NCBI GenBank assembly: GCA_900169235.1
Contig: FWCC01000275.1
Span: 29,353-93,352, forward strand
Length of the DNA: 64,000 nt
Origin: Zarea fungicola
Lineage: Eukaryota; Ascomycota; Sordariomycetes; Hypocreales; Cordycipitaceae
Reading direction: 5' to 3'
Shown: positions 1 through 9,800 of the stretch, one piece after another
How the letters are laid out: each line of letters opens with the position of its first letter
How positions within the stretch are numbered: position 1 is the stretch's first letter
Notes under the pieces: model-generated
Database searches by the model: none
What the model was told of the DNA's origin: nothing
What the model saw: only the letters and a program-made list of their open reading frames with translations
Translations under genes and position numbers: made by a program

Positions 1-14
1 TTCCATTTTTGTAG

Positions 15-1219
15 GGGATGAATACGATGGAGCCAAGCTCGGAGATAAAATGACCCAGGAGTTCATTGATGACATGATTGAGCGATTCAAGGACGGCAAG
101 ACTATCCATAAGAAATATGTCTACCAGATCCTCCTGGCCATCACCAAGATCATCTACGACGAAGCCACCATGGTTGAGATGACGATTCCTGACGATACCG
201 AGCTCACTGTTTGCGGTGACACGCACGGTATGTTTCTTATCTGTGTTGAGATCTTCCAGCTACTAACTCTCTGCAGGGCAATACTTTGATCTCTTGGAGC
301 TCTTCCGCAAAAACGGTACGCCGACTGACAAGCACTGGTATCTGTTCAATGGTGATTTTGTCGACCGAGGATCATGGTCTTGCGAGATTGCCTTGTTGCT
401 CTACGCCTACAAGTGGCTGCGCCCCAACGGATTCTTCTTGAACCGAGGTAACCACGAAACAGACGACATGAACAAGGTGTACGGATTTGAAGGCGAGTGC
501 AAGGCAAAGTACAACGAGAGGTACGCATAATTCAAATTGGAATCGGCGCCTCATCATTACTAACACGAAATCAGAATTTTTAAGCTGTTCTCAGAAAGTT
601 TCTCTGCCTTGCCGCTGGCAACTCTCGTTGGCAGCAAATACCTTGTTCTCCACGGTGGCCTGTTCTCCGATGATAAGGTTACCCTCAACGACATTCGCAA
701 GCTCAACCGACATAACCAAAAACAGCCTGGCCAAGCCGGTCTGATGATGGAGATGCTATGGACCGACCCTCAAGAAGAGCAAGGCCGGGGACCCAGCAAA
801 CGCGGTGTCGGCATGCAGTTTGGTCCAGATATCACCAAGCGCTTCTGCGAGAATAATGGCCTCGAGGCCATTATTCGAAGCCACGAAGTGCGCATGAATG
901 GCTACGAAGTCCAACATGACGGCCGTTGCATCACCGGTTCGTTCCCACCTTTGATCCGCTTTGCCTTCATGTATGCCACAGCTAACACTTTCCAATAGTT
1001 TTCTCTGCCCCTAGATACTGCGACTCGACCGAGAACCGCGGCGCGTACATCAACATCGGCTCAGATTATAAGCTCAGGTATGAGCAGTTTGATGCTGTGC
1101 CTCACCCAGATATCCGCCCCATGGTAAGATATGCGCTTCCAAGGATCTGCGTGACTTCAAAAAGCTTACTGTCCTGCCAGGCCTATGCCCAAAACTCACT
1201 CATGTCCTCGCTGATGTAA
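15..1219 (+). CDS. PPT1: Serine/threonine protein phosphatase 5 (PP5/Ppt1), C-terminal part
   Basis: This is the metallophosphatase catalytic half of PP5, a PPP-family Ser/Thr phosphatase that normally carries N-terminal TPR repeats and works with Hsp90. The TPR part lies outside the window. Exons 15..227, 277..520, 575..936, 999..1123 and 1181..1219 join in frame (about 326 residues). An acceptor (TTTTGTAG) ends at base 14, so the ATG at 50 is internal. PPP signatures are visible: GDTHGQ, GDFVDRG, GNHE, the HGG of LHGGL, and RSHE followed by APRYCD. Two introns contain perfect TACTAAC branch sites. The C-terminus, with PMAYAQ followed by a short hydrophobic tail, matches the PP5 autoinhibitory end. 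PP5 is preferred over PP1, PP2A or calcineurin because of the YDGAKL-like linker and this tail. The gene converges on POP8. Confidence 0.93.
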
Positions 1220-1576
1220 CCCGCCAAGATACATGAATACGAACCAAAACAAAAAAGACTCAGTAGGATAGAACTCTAGAATGTGCTATTTAACAGTGCA
1301 ATTGTACCGGTAAAAAAGTGCCTTGGGCAGTGAAACTTTTCTTAGAACAAGCCTATTGCGGGTTGCTCTGACAGGCATTCGAAAACGCTGTACATAGATA
1401 GCCGGTGCAGATGTAGTGAGCAATGTTTACAGTCAAAACATGAAGCAGCCATAATGACTAGTGACCAATGACTTGTGGCAAGGAAGACTCTTCGAAGCGC
1501 GAGGGTGGATCCTATACCGCTTCCCACGATTGCTTGTACTGAATGCAGACTCGGACGCTGGGCAAGGGCTCGTTTC

Positions 1577-1960
1577 TCAGTCATGCCACAGCTTCTCAAC
1601 GGAGCCGCTGCCAACAATGGTCCCAAGCCAATCTGAGCACTGTTTAATCCTCAGCAAGCAATGCATGTCGTTCTCCACGCTGCCTCTGCAGGCGGTTATG
1701 GCTGCCGCAAAAGGCTTGACGTCGTCTCGTGGGATCCGCAGCCAGCAATCTGAGCCTGTGACTTTGAGAATGTCAAGTGGGATGGCAGCGCCGGTGAGAC
1801 CTAGATATTGCCGCAACGCATCCGTGCAGTATGATTTGACCAAGAGATCGTCGAGAACGACTCTGTCATTGCCACTGCTGGCGTCAGTATGAAGCTGGAG
1901 ATGCACATATGAGAATTGAGGCGCTGTGATGGTGAACTCGCGTTGCTTAGATTGTGACAT
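1577..1960 (-). CDS. POP8: Ribonuclease P/MRP protein subunit Pop8-like
   Basis: A 127-residue protein read as one exon from an ATG at 1960. It resembles the fungal Pop8/Rpp14-type subunit of nuclear RNase P and RNase MRP, which process the 5' ends of tRNAs and pre-rRNA. Recognition rests on the central block: SYVHLQL near residue 17, then LDDLLVKSYCTDAL followed by LGLTGAAIPLDIL and a C-WLR-I-P-RDD segment. These match the short alpha-beta fold of fungal Pop8 proteins as I remember them. The gene is divergent from SPT4 with 374 bp between start codons, so the two probably share a promoter. It converges on PP5. The assignment is from sequence memory; no alignment was run. Confidence 0.72.
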   Translation of the reverse strand: MSQSKQREFTITAPQFSYVHLQLHTDASSGNDRVVLDDLLVKSYCTDALRQYLGLTGAAIPLDILKVTGSDCWLRIPRDDVKPFAAAITACRGSVENDMHCLLRIKQCSDWLGTIVGSGSVEKLWHD

Positions 1961-2334
1961 GTTGGATATATTTGACTCCGACTGAAGAGATATTGAGAAG
2001 AAAAATGAACATATATGGCCAGGAAGATTGAACCAAAAAAAAAAAATAGGTAAAGAAATTACGATTTCGAGTTGGTGTAAGCAGGTTCATGTGTTGGAGA
2101 ATACGGGTGTGAAAAGCAGAGCCAGGTGTTGAAGGTGTGGTTTCATTATATGCATTTATCGGGTTCCACTCTGCGACAGCAAGCAAGCCGGTGCGCTTGC
2201 TCCAGTCCCTCTACTAATTAGATCTACATCTACATACCCAACTTGTAGCCTTGCCAACTTGCAGCCAACACGAGTTCACGGAAATCAACTGTACAGAATC
2301 AAGAAGATACAAGTAAAATAGATCACAAAACACA
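1961..2334. promoter_or_regulatory. Divergent intergenic region between POP8 and SPT4
   Basis: This 374-bp stretch separates two start codons that point away from each other and must hold both promoters. It contains an A-tract near 2034-2046 and no ORF that looks coding. No clear TATA box was seen for either gene. Confidence 0.6.
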
Positions 2335-2913
2335 ATGTCCGCGTCAGTCAACTTTGTCGCACCAGGCCAGCAGCGCTACCTCCGCGCCTGCATGGTATGC
2401 TCCATCGTCATGACCTACAGCGTAAGCCTCTCTACTCATTAAAAAAAGAACTTTCAAACGAAGAACCGCCTCGAATTCCGACTGCCAATATTTCAAATCG
2501 CAAGGGATGGGCCGGGACATGTTGAGGATGGCAAGCTAATTGTTCCTCTTCCGTGTGTGCAGCGCTTCCGCGACGAAGGATGCCCCAACTGTGAAGAGTT
2601 CCTGCACCTCGCTGGCTCGCAGGACCAGATTGAGAGCTGCACATCGCAGGTCTTTGAGGGCGTCATCACGCTGGCGGACCCTTCCAAGTCATGGGTCGCA
2701 AAGTGGCAGCGGCTCGACGGCTATGTCGCCGGTGTGTACGCGATCAAGGTATCGGGCCAATTACCAGATGAAATCCGGGCGTCGCTCGAGGACGAATACC
2801 GAATACAGTACATCCCGTAAGTTTATTTTTTGCTTGGCAACAGCAGACGATAATGGATGGTTAACACGATGTGCGTCTATAGGAGAGACGGCACCGAGGC
2901 CGAGAACGAGTAA
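2335..2913 (+). CDS. SPT4: Transcription elongation factor Spt4
   Basis: Spt4 pairs with Spt5 (DSIF) and keeps RNA polymerase I/II processive. Exons 2335..2421, 2563..2816 and 2883..2913 join in frame to 123 residues. The N-terminus has the Spt4 four-cysteine zinc site: R-A-C-x-x-C-S-I-V, then G-C-P-N-C-E-E about 14 residues later. The split between the two halves coincides with intron 1. The body has [15 protein letters not shown] and a KSWVAKWQR block followed by GVYAI, all typical of the family, and length is normal. Intron 1 (141 nt) contains an A-run and intron 2 is 66 nt. The three residues after ARG-ASP-GLY are acidic, a common fungal tail. It converges on KIN17. Confidence 0.95.
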
Positions 2914-3188
2914 AAGGGAACCAAATCATTGGCAATAGTGTCGATCATCAATGCGGTTTACTGTCATTCCGGAGCTAAAGGCGTTTGGGGATTTGGAAAA
3001 GAAGAATCAGGCTTTGCACCCAATGAATAGGAGTTATCAATAGAATATGCTGCCAATTTGTGGTATCTAAAAAAAAGCCCCTATGCTCCATAAACTATGC
3101 AAATAATCTGTTATACCCATACCACCGACCCTTTTCCGACGCCCCAAAAAAAACGCCAAAAAATTGTGGAAGAAGGATGATTCGTGCA

Positions 3189-4190
3189 TTAACTGTTCCT
3201 TTGCTTCTTATTGAAAGAAATGCCTACACCGCTGGAGTCGCACGACCGCTTCTTGTCCATCTCCTGTCGCATAATGCGCTCAGCCTCGCTTATCTTCTTG
3301 GGCTGATCAACTGCCGATGGTTTCTTTGCGCCGCCACCGGATAACGCATTCTTCTTGGCCTGTGCAAACACATTCTTCACCGGCGCCTTGCCGGCGGCCT
3401 TGAATGAGAACCCGCCCCCATTGGGTTTTGTTGCTGCCCCTTCGGCCGCCTCTATCGTACCTGTAAGCTTATTTCTGGTTGCCTCGTCGCTTGTGGCAGC
3501 CGAATACCATTTTTGCGCTGCGTCGTCGGACGTTGTCGTCTTGGATTTACTCCCGCCAAACGACAGGGTGATCTTCTCGCCCTCTTGTCGCTTGAGCTCG
3601 CGTTCCTCGGCGTCCTTTTCGCTGTCCTGGGTTGCTGCTGCCGCCGCATGGGCGCGCTTAATCTGCTCTCGAATCATGCGCTGCTCGATCTCCTCATCGC
3701 CCTGGTTTTGTGCCTCCTTGCGCCTCAGAGCCTCCTGCCTTCTCAGAGCATCAGGAGAGTTGTCGATCCATGCTATCTTAATGCCCCTATCGCTCTCCTC
3801 CACTTTGCATATCCCTTCCCGGCCGAGGTGCTTGGCGAACTCCGTCAGCGAAGGCCATTTCGTCGCGTTCATGTGGATGTGCTCCTTATTGGCAATATAT
3901 TCTTGGTAAAAGTGGTTGATGATGACTTGCTTCTCGCCGTGGCCCGTCTTCAGAAGGCTGATGAAGTCAGAGAGGAACTGGTTGGAGAATTCGTTGATGA
4001 ATTTCTTAGGGTCCTCGCCAACGACAAGCATCTGCCGCACGTGGCTCTCGGACTGTGTGTGCATCTTGAAGCCATTGGCGTCGCGGCACTGCTTCTCGCA
4101 GACTTGACAGAACCAGCGCAGGCGCTGGAGGCCCTTGGACTTGAGCTTGTTGTTGAGGTGCTTGACCGAGCCAGCCTCTGCCTTAGGCAT
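3189..4190 (-). CDS. DNA/RNA-binding protein Kin17
   Basis: A 333-residue, intronless Kin17/Rts2-family protein. Kin17 proteins bind curved DNA and RNA and are linked to replication, DNA damage response and spliceosomal complexes. The N-terminus shows the family's C2H2 finger (W-F-C-Q-V-C-x12-H-x5-H, about residues 26-50). It is followed by the winged-helix Kin17 middle domain, with NEFSNQFLSDFISLL and the NKEHIHMNATKWPSLTEF motif at about residues 70-125. The C-terminal half is charged and rich in Arg, Lys and Glu, and ends in basic residues. The ATG at 4190 (MPKAEAG) is chosen because it matches the family start; the frame stays open upstream only through a TTG. It is divergent from YJU2 over 398 bp. 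Confidence 0.93.
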   Translation of the reverse strand: MPKAEAGSVKHLNNKLKSKGLQRLRWFCQVCEKQCRDANGFKMHTQSESHVRQMLVVGEDPKKFINEFSNQFLSDFISLLKTGHGEKQVIINHFYQEYIANKEHIHMNATKWPSLTEFAKHLGREGICKVEESDRGIKIAWIDNSPDALRRQEALRRKEAQNQGDEEIEQRMIREQIKRAHAAAAATQDSEKDAEERELKRQEGEKITLSFGGSKSKTTTSDDAAQKWYSAATSDEATRNKLTGTIEAAEGAATKPNGGGFSFKAAGKAPVKNVFAQAKKNALSGGGAKKPSAVDQPKKISEAERIMRQEMDKKRSCDSSGVGISFNKKQRNS

Positions 4191-4588
4191 AATGAGTGAA
4201 TGAGCGATGCGCAATTTGCGCTAGGGGTAGGGCGCGCTTTTGACGAGTCTACGGGGATTTGGATCGCAAGTGGTCTTTATGGAGATGGATCTGTTGGTTT
4301 AATTCGTCGGCGGAGCGCTGCGCTTATCGTGGATTGTTATGTAGTTGTCACTGATGTTGGAAAGCCTAATAAGTTGTGGCGGGAGTAGAGCCTAGGCAGC
4401 CATCTGCCCCAGAAAAAATCCAGTACATTCATTATAAAGGTTGCCCCACGCCCATCAACATCGAGTTTCATCTCTCACTGCACCATCTTATGATCGTATC
4501 ACTGCCGACAGCCGATCTACGTTTGTATGAATAAAAAAAGAAAGGGAGAAGACCGGCAAGCTACCATATAGCATAACTATAGCCCACT
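4191..4588. promoter_or_regulatory. Divergent intergenic region between KIN17 and YJU2
   Basis: This 398-bp region separates the start codons of two divergent genes whose products both associate with spliceosomes or RNA. A pyrimidine-rich stretch lies near 4465-4485 on the YJU2 side. No ORF here looks coding and no TATA box was recognised. Confidence 0.6.
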
Positions 4589-5524
4589 ATGTCGGAGCGC
4601 AAAGTCCTTCAGGTATGTAGCAAGCCTTCCGCTTTCGTTCAATCTATGCAAACTATCACACTGGCCGTCACAATCAACTAACACTTCATCACACAGAAAT
4701 ACTACCCCGCGGATTTCGATCCCAGGGATCTCACCAAACGGCGGGGACCCAAGCAGACGGGGCCCAAGATCCAGACTGTCCGCCTCATGGCGCCATTTTC
4801 CATGAAGTGCTTGACATGCGGCGAGTTCATCTACAAGGGCCGCAAGTTCAACTCGCGCAAGGTGACGGACCAGGCCCAGAAATACCTCAACCTCCAGATA
4901 TTCTTCTTTCACATCAAGTGCACGCGGTGCAGCGCAGAAATCACATTTCGTACGGATCCCAAAAACAACGACTACGCCATGGTAAGCGGCGCCATGCGCA
5001 ACATGGAGCCCTGGCGCAACCGTGAGGCCGCCGACGAGACACTGGAGGACCGCCTTGACAGGCTGGAGCGCGAGGAGGCTGAGGCAGCGGGCGAGGAGGC
5101 CCAGGACAGGAATGCCATGGAGGAGCTCGAGGCCAAAAATGCCGACGCCAGGCGGGAGATGGCGGCCGCGGACGCGCTGGACGAGATTCGGCAGCGCAAT
5201 GCTCGCATCCATAGGTCGGAGAAGGACGGCGTGGACTTTGCGGATGCTGTAGTGAGGGGTGAGGATGAGGAGCGGGCGCGTCAGGAGGCGGAGGATACGG
5301 AGGCGGCGCGGCTGGCATTTGCCAGCCTGCTACAGAAGAAGAAGTCTTTGGAGCATGCGGTCCTGGGCACAGTGGCTGAGGAGGATGCCCCGGCAGCCAT
5401 GACGGTTGTTGTGAGTGAGCCACTGCCGGCAGCACCATCAGTGCCATTATTCAAAAGAACGGTGAAGAAGAAGAAGGACCACTCGGCCTTGCTAGGAATC
5501 AAGAAGAAGCCATCGCTGGTTTGA
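4589..5524 (+). CDS. YJU2: Pre-mRNA splicing factor Yju2/Cwc16 family
   Basis: A spliceosome factor of the CWC16/Yju2 (CCDC94) family, which acts at the catalytic step after Prp2. Exon 1 (4589..4612) encodes only eight residues; a 84-nt intron follows; exon 2 is 4697..5524, giving 283 residues. The family start is clear: KVLQKYYPADFDP, then RMAPFSMKCLTCG-type sequence. Two CxxC pairs (KCLTCGEFI near residue 44 and KCTRCSAEI near residue 81) form the zinc site, followed by TFRTDPKNNDY. Downstream is a long charged helical part (about residues 110-230) rich in Glu and Arg. The C-terminus is basic (KRTVKKKKD). Yju2 is preferred over its relative Saf4/CCDC130 because of the N-terminus. Confidence 0.92.
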
Positions 5525-6606
5525 TTGCGCCAAGGCTGTGTGTCTTACAATTACGCTGAAGAGGAACTGACGGGTGTAAGACTGATGATTATTGAGGAAA
5601 TTGGCGTTACTTTGGGCGATTTGATGGAGTATTTTAATACTGATATTGTTAATGTGATCAACGGCAAACAAAAACTGTCTACAGTGCTTCTGAGCGAACT
5701 TTTATGCCGACTCGGTCATCAGCGATGGCATGCCAGGTTTGTTGTGTTGGTCATGTCCGCCATGTCAAGCTGGAGATCAATACGTGCGTTTTAATTTTGT
5801 AGCAAGGCCATGTCAAGAAACTAGAACGGACACTGCCGCATCACCGGCACCATCATTGCAGCTTATATTTAAAGTGATGGAATAGATTGTCAGGCTAGAT
5901 TACATCCTTTCCTAAGCACTAATTAAAATATGATCCAGCAATATTTCCCTGTGCTGAACCCAATCTGAACACCTCGCAGCCATGAAGAGTGTCAAGGAAT
6001 CGCAGAATAAAACACCATAATAGACCACCCAAAAAAAAAAACCGTTCAACGCCGTAGCATGTTTGAGTTGCGTGTTCGTTTCGTTCGTAAAGAAAGCGCC
6101 AGAAAAAAAGAAGGAAAGAATGAAATAGTACAGGAAAACGTGAAGCCGTGCTGTCAAACCCGGCGATTCCTGCTTTTGGAGAAGGAAGGCACACTCCTGT
6201 ATGAGAAGTGGAAAGTAGAAAGCTGCCTGTATGTGGATGCCATCAAGAATATGACTAGGTCTGTGATGAACTTTGGCGAATAATATGAGACTACAAATGG
6301 CCGAGAAGTTTATTTCAATCATACATTTGTCCCAATGTATTTGATGGAACAAATACTGTTGAAATGCAAGCCAGTCCCATACAATTCCCACCCCAGAGTT
6401 TGGCGAATGCCCAAAAAAACGGTATAAGGGATTATGTGACAGTGAGTTTGGCGTATGCGGGAACCTACGAGTTCCAATTTGTCATGCTTTTGGTTTCCAA
6501 AATGATAAATGAGCCGCGCTGAGAGATATGAAATAATGGACCACGAATGCGGGAGACCGAGATTGCTGCGCATTATCCACGGCAGCGAGGCATGGCCAAC
6601 TAGCAT
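5525..6606. other. Intergenic, no supported gene
   Basis: About 1.1 kb between the convergent ends of YJU2 and a small minus-strand gene. Open frames exist (for example on the minus strand at 5912-6391) but they lack an ATG start in a good context and resemble no family. The part from about 5880 to 6400 is AT-rich and probably holds 3' untranslated sequence. Confidence 0.5.
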
Positions 6607-6801
6607 CTAGGTACTGGCAACACCATTACTCATATTGCTAGATGTCGAAGTCTGGCTGCTACTTGAGCTCTTGGGGGCCGACGACTGTGATGCCTCCATC
6701 TGACGCTTGGTATGTTCGTGCATGAAGCGGGCGTAACTGCTCATGCTGACGGGAGGAGACGAGGAAGGCATGATAATGGTACTGTCATGAGCGGCAGGCA
6801 T
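6607..6801 (-). CDS. Small Ser-rich protein, conserved-looking, function unknown
   Basis: A 64-residue ORF with a true ATG at 6801. Residues 20-37 (SMSSYARFMHEHTKRQME) look conserved: I recall similar short fungal proteins with an SSYARYMHxHTK-like core, but cannot name a family or function. The rest is low-complexity Ser, Thr and Pro, with a Ser run near residues 44-52. No signal peptide or membrane segment is visible. The upstream side shows a TATA box about 295 bp before the ATG and a region with CCCCT and C-rich motifs, consistent with a regulated, well-expressed small gene. It could also be the only visible exon of a larger gene. Confidence 0.5.
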   Translation of the reverse strand: MPAAHDSTIIMPSSSPPVSMSSYARFMHEHTKRQMEASQSSAPKSSSSSQTSTSSNMSNGVAST

Positions 6802-9800
6802 AATGACGGACTTTATGTGTATATTGTGATGGAAGTCGAAGAAAGTAGAAGGAGGGTCTTTGTCCTGTTGAGAACGGTAGGCGGTGTTGAGCGGTGTGTG
6901 GAGTATAAACCTAAACGGTGTTGTTGCAATTGGAGAAGCTCTTTGCAGGCTGTGTCGACTAAATCAAAGTGAAGTCTGGAAAGGGTTGTGTCAGGTACGA
7001 ACGGTATAATGCTGGAAGATTTGCGGTGCGCTTATGGAGAGGGAAAAGGGTACGAAGAAAAGGTCGGGTGAGGAAGGGCGGGGCTCCAAGGGTCTTTATA
7101 AATCAAGATTGAAGAGAGGGAAGGGTCTGGGCGACGATGAATGTGGGCGGACGGGTGGGCGAGACTTGAGGCCGATTACAGGAAAACAACGAAGCCGACA
7201 GCGGATTGGCGGCGGGAAAGGCAAGAATGACTTGGGGCTTGGCCTAGACTGGGCCGTTTTTGGGAGGTGTATGCAGTTCTGCCTTGGGGGGTGCGCAACA
7301 CTGCAAGGAGTGTGCCAGGGGAGCGCTGGAAGGGTGGGCACACTGACGCAGCTTGTCTGATTTGTGCTGCCCACAAGAACAAGAACAAGCCTTCCAGGCC
7401 CCCGAAGCCTGCCATCACCACCAGCCAACCAGCCAAAGGCTTCCGCAGGTGGTGTGGGGGGGTTGCTGTTTCTTTTAGTGGAACTGGCTGCAAACCCACC
7501 TAGAACAAGACCAAGTTTTGCCCGCATACATTGGCATACAAACAGACAAGCAGCATCCAGCGACTGGGTGGCAGCTACCCACTTATTCTTGTTGCTGGTA
7601 AAAACACCCCAAGCTTATTAGTAGTTAGGTCTATTCTTCCAAGGTAACACAGCGACAAAAGTGATGGGAGCAATTGTGCACCGCAGTGCTAAATACTGTT
7701 ATTTTGAAATGGTCATTCAACCAAGTAGACGAAATTTTGTTTCATTTTATTCTAGACGTACTCTCTTCATTTGCCGCTGGTGTACTCCTTACTGACTAAG
7801 CATCCGAGATCGACGAAGCCTGTCTTTTGTTGACAGGTGACTGAGCCTTGTCGCAAGATAGTTAGTTGGATACGGCAGATGCCCCCATACGTGCATTGGC
7901 ACTCCATGAAGTTAATAAACTGGCCGGCCACGCTGCCTAAAACGGCTGGACCCTTGAGATCCTCTACGGTCTAGGCCCCTATTCTACTCAACCTCCAACC
8001 GATGGCGTAACCCGTGGGTCCCAAAGAAAAGCACCTACAGATGTGGTATGAGATGCGGGAAAATACCAGGACTGTGACATCTAGACAAAGTTTTGACCAG
8101 CACAAGACGAACAGTTTTCCCTATCCAACTAATCCCTGCGCCAAATGCACCCAACAAGAACCAAGCCCCAAGCCCTGCCCCTCGGCATGCACTGTAATCG
8201 TGCCTCTTTCTTAATGCAGCCATAGTAACGGCCCACTTGTATGAGCTCAGGGTCCAACGCCACCGTCCAGTCAACCAGTCCAAAGCCGGGTATGGGCGGG
8301 TTTGAGACGGAGACTTCCTGGTACACCATGTTCTTGATGGGCAGCCCGTACAGCAGTGCCATCGGCTGTGTCAGACAGGAAAGAAGACGACTTGTTCATC
8401 TATACTCATAGAACCATGGTTTACGAGCACTCGGGATTCTTTAGCAGCTGGCAGCTCAAAGAGAGCTAGGCGGTCACAGGGGACAGCTTGGTATCCTACC
8501 TATTCTAGTATGGATAGGTAAGTCGCAGGCTGCTGCTGCTCAACAGCTCACATAAAAGGCTTTCACGACAGTCTCCTGCAAGTAGTTAAAGGCAGTTTTC
8601 AGCAGCAGTCTTCAGCGGGGAGGGCTCTGCATTGGAGAAGGTTGAAAAACCGGGCAGCGAAATGAGAGATCGACATCGCAAGTTTATTAGGATGAAGCAA
8701 TTTTGTGCAGGGGGCCGCGGCTAGACTGGAGGCGCTGTACATACTAAATCACCCCAAGCTTTGTTTAAATTAATTTACTTGTACATACTCCGTTCCGCTG
8801 CTAGAGCAATAAGGTAGCAACTAGGTACCTGGCTGGTAGCAAGCCATCAGGAAAGGGAAAAAGGATTGCCACCGCGCCATGATGTCACTGGCCGTGGAGC
8901 GTGCCAGGCTGTCCCTTTTAGTGGACTCGAGACTTCCAGTTCCTGTTTTTTGTGGGTTGGTCGCAATGTACCTCCATACAGCAGGTTTTATTTGCAGTTC
9001 GCGCTGGGGTGCCTGTGAGATGGGCATCTTCACGAGGCTGGCCGACTGTATACTGCTCACGTACCTGTTTAGTTCTGCAATGCAGTCTTCTGCTGGTGTA
9101 GACTTTATTTAGACTTTCACAAAAGAAGGAAAACCCCCCTGCACGAATTGGGTTTTATGGCGGTTGCGATAGACGCTGTTAATGTACGGAGGAATCAGCA
9201 AGCACCCAAGCTTTTCTTCAGAGGAACCGGCGAGGCTGTAACTTAGTCGAGTGGGCGCGACAGGCTGACCTGGCAGGGCCGGAAGACATTTGCCAGCCAA
9301 CGTTGGCTCAAGCGGAGCCGTCGCGCAACAAATTTGCATTTGGCCGTTGATCCAACACCAAAAGTACGATCGCGAGATGCTCTTTTGTGCATGCCAAATG
9401 CCCGCATTGCCATGCTAACAGCTGTAATTGCCATGCGAACCGCTGCCCCATCTCGAAAAAGCCCATCCTAGCTAGTTTAGCCATCCGAAGGACCATTCTG
9501 TAGCCACCAGGCCTCACCGTGATGCCACGCTTAGGTCGCCAGTGGAAAACGGTGCCTGAACCCCCAACGAGCTCATCAGGATACCTCTCTTATAAGATGC
9601 AGCATCGACTCAGCAAATCGTGCGCAATAACAAGAAAAGGTGCCACCAAACCCATAAAACAGAGCCGCAAATATATTAACCACACAAAGGTTATTTCAAA
9701 TTAGCCTGCGCAACTGCGTTACCATGGCAGGCCATTGTGCGCAAAAATAAAAGGCGGCGTGTGTGGCAGTGATTTGCAGGTGCTTCCTGATAAACGGAAC

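Noticed and set aside
4191..4214. Upstream extension of Kin17
   Set aside because: The extension needs a TTG start; the ATG at 4190 matches the family N-terminus.
5912..6391. 159-residue minus-strand ORF
   Set aside because: It starts at GTG in AT-rich convergent 3' sequence and shows no domain.
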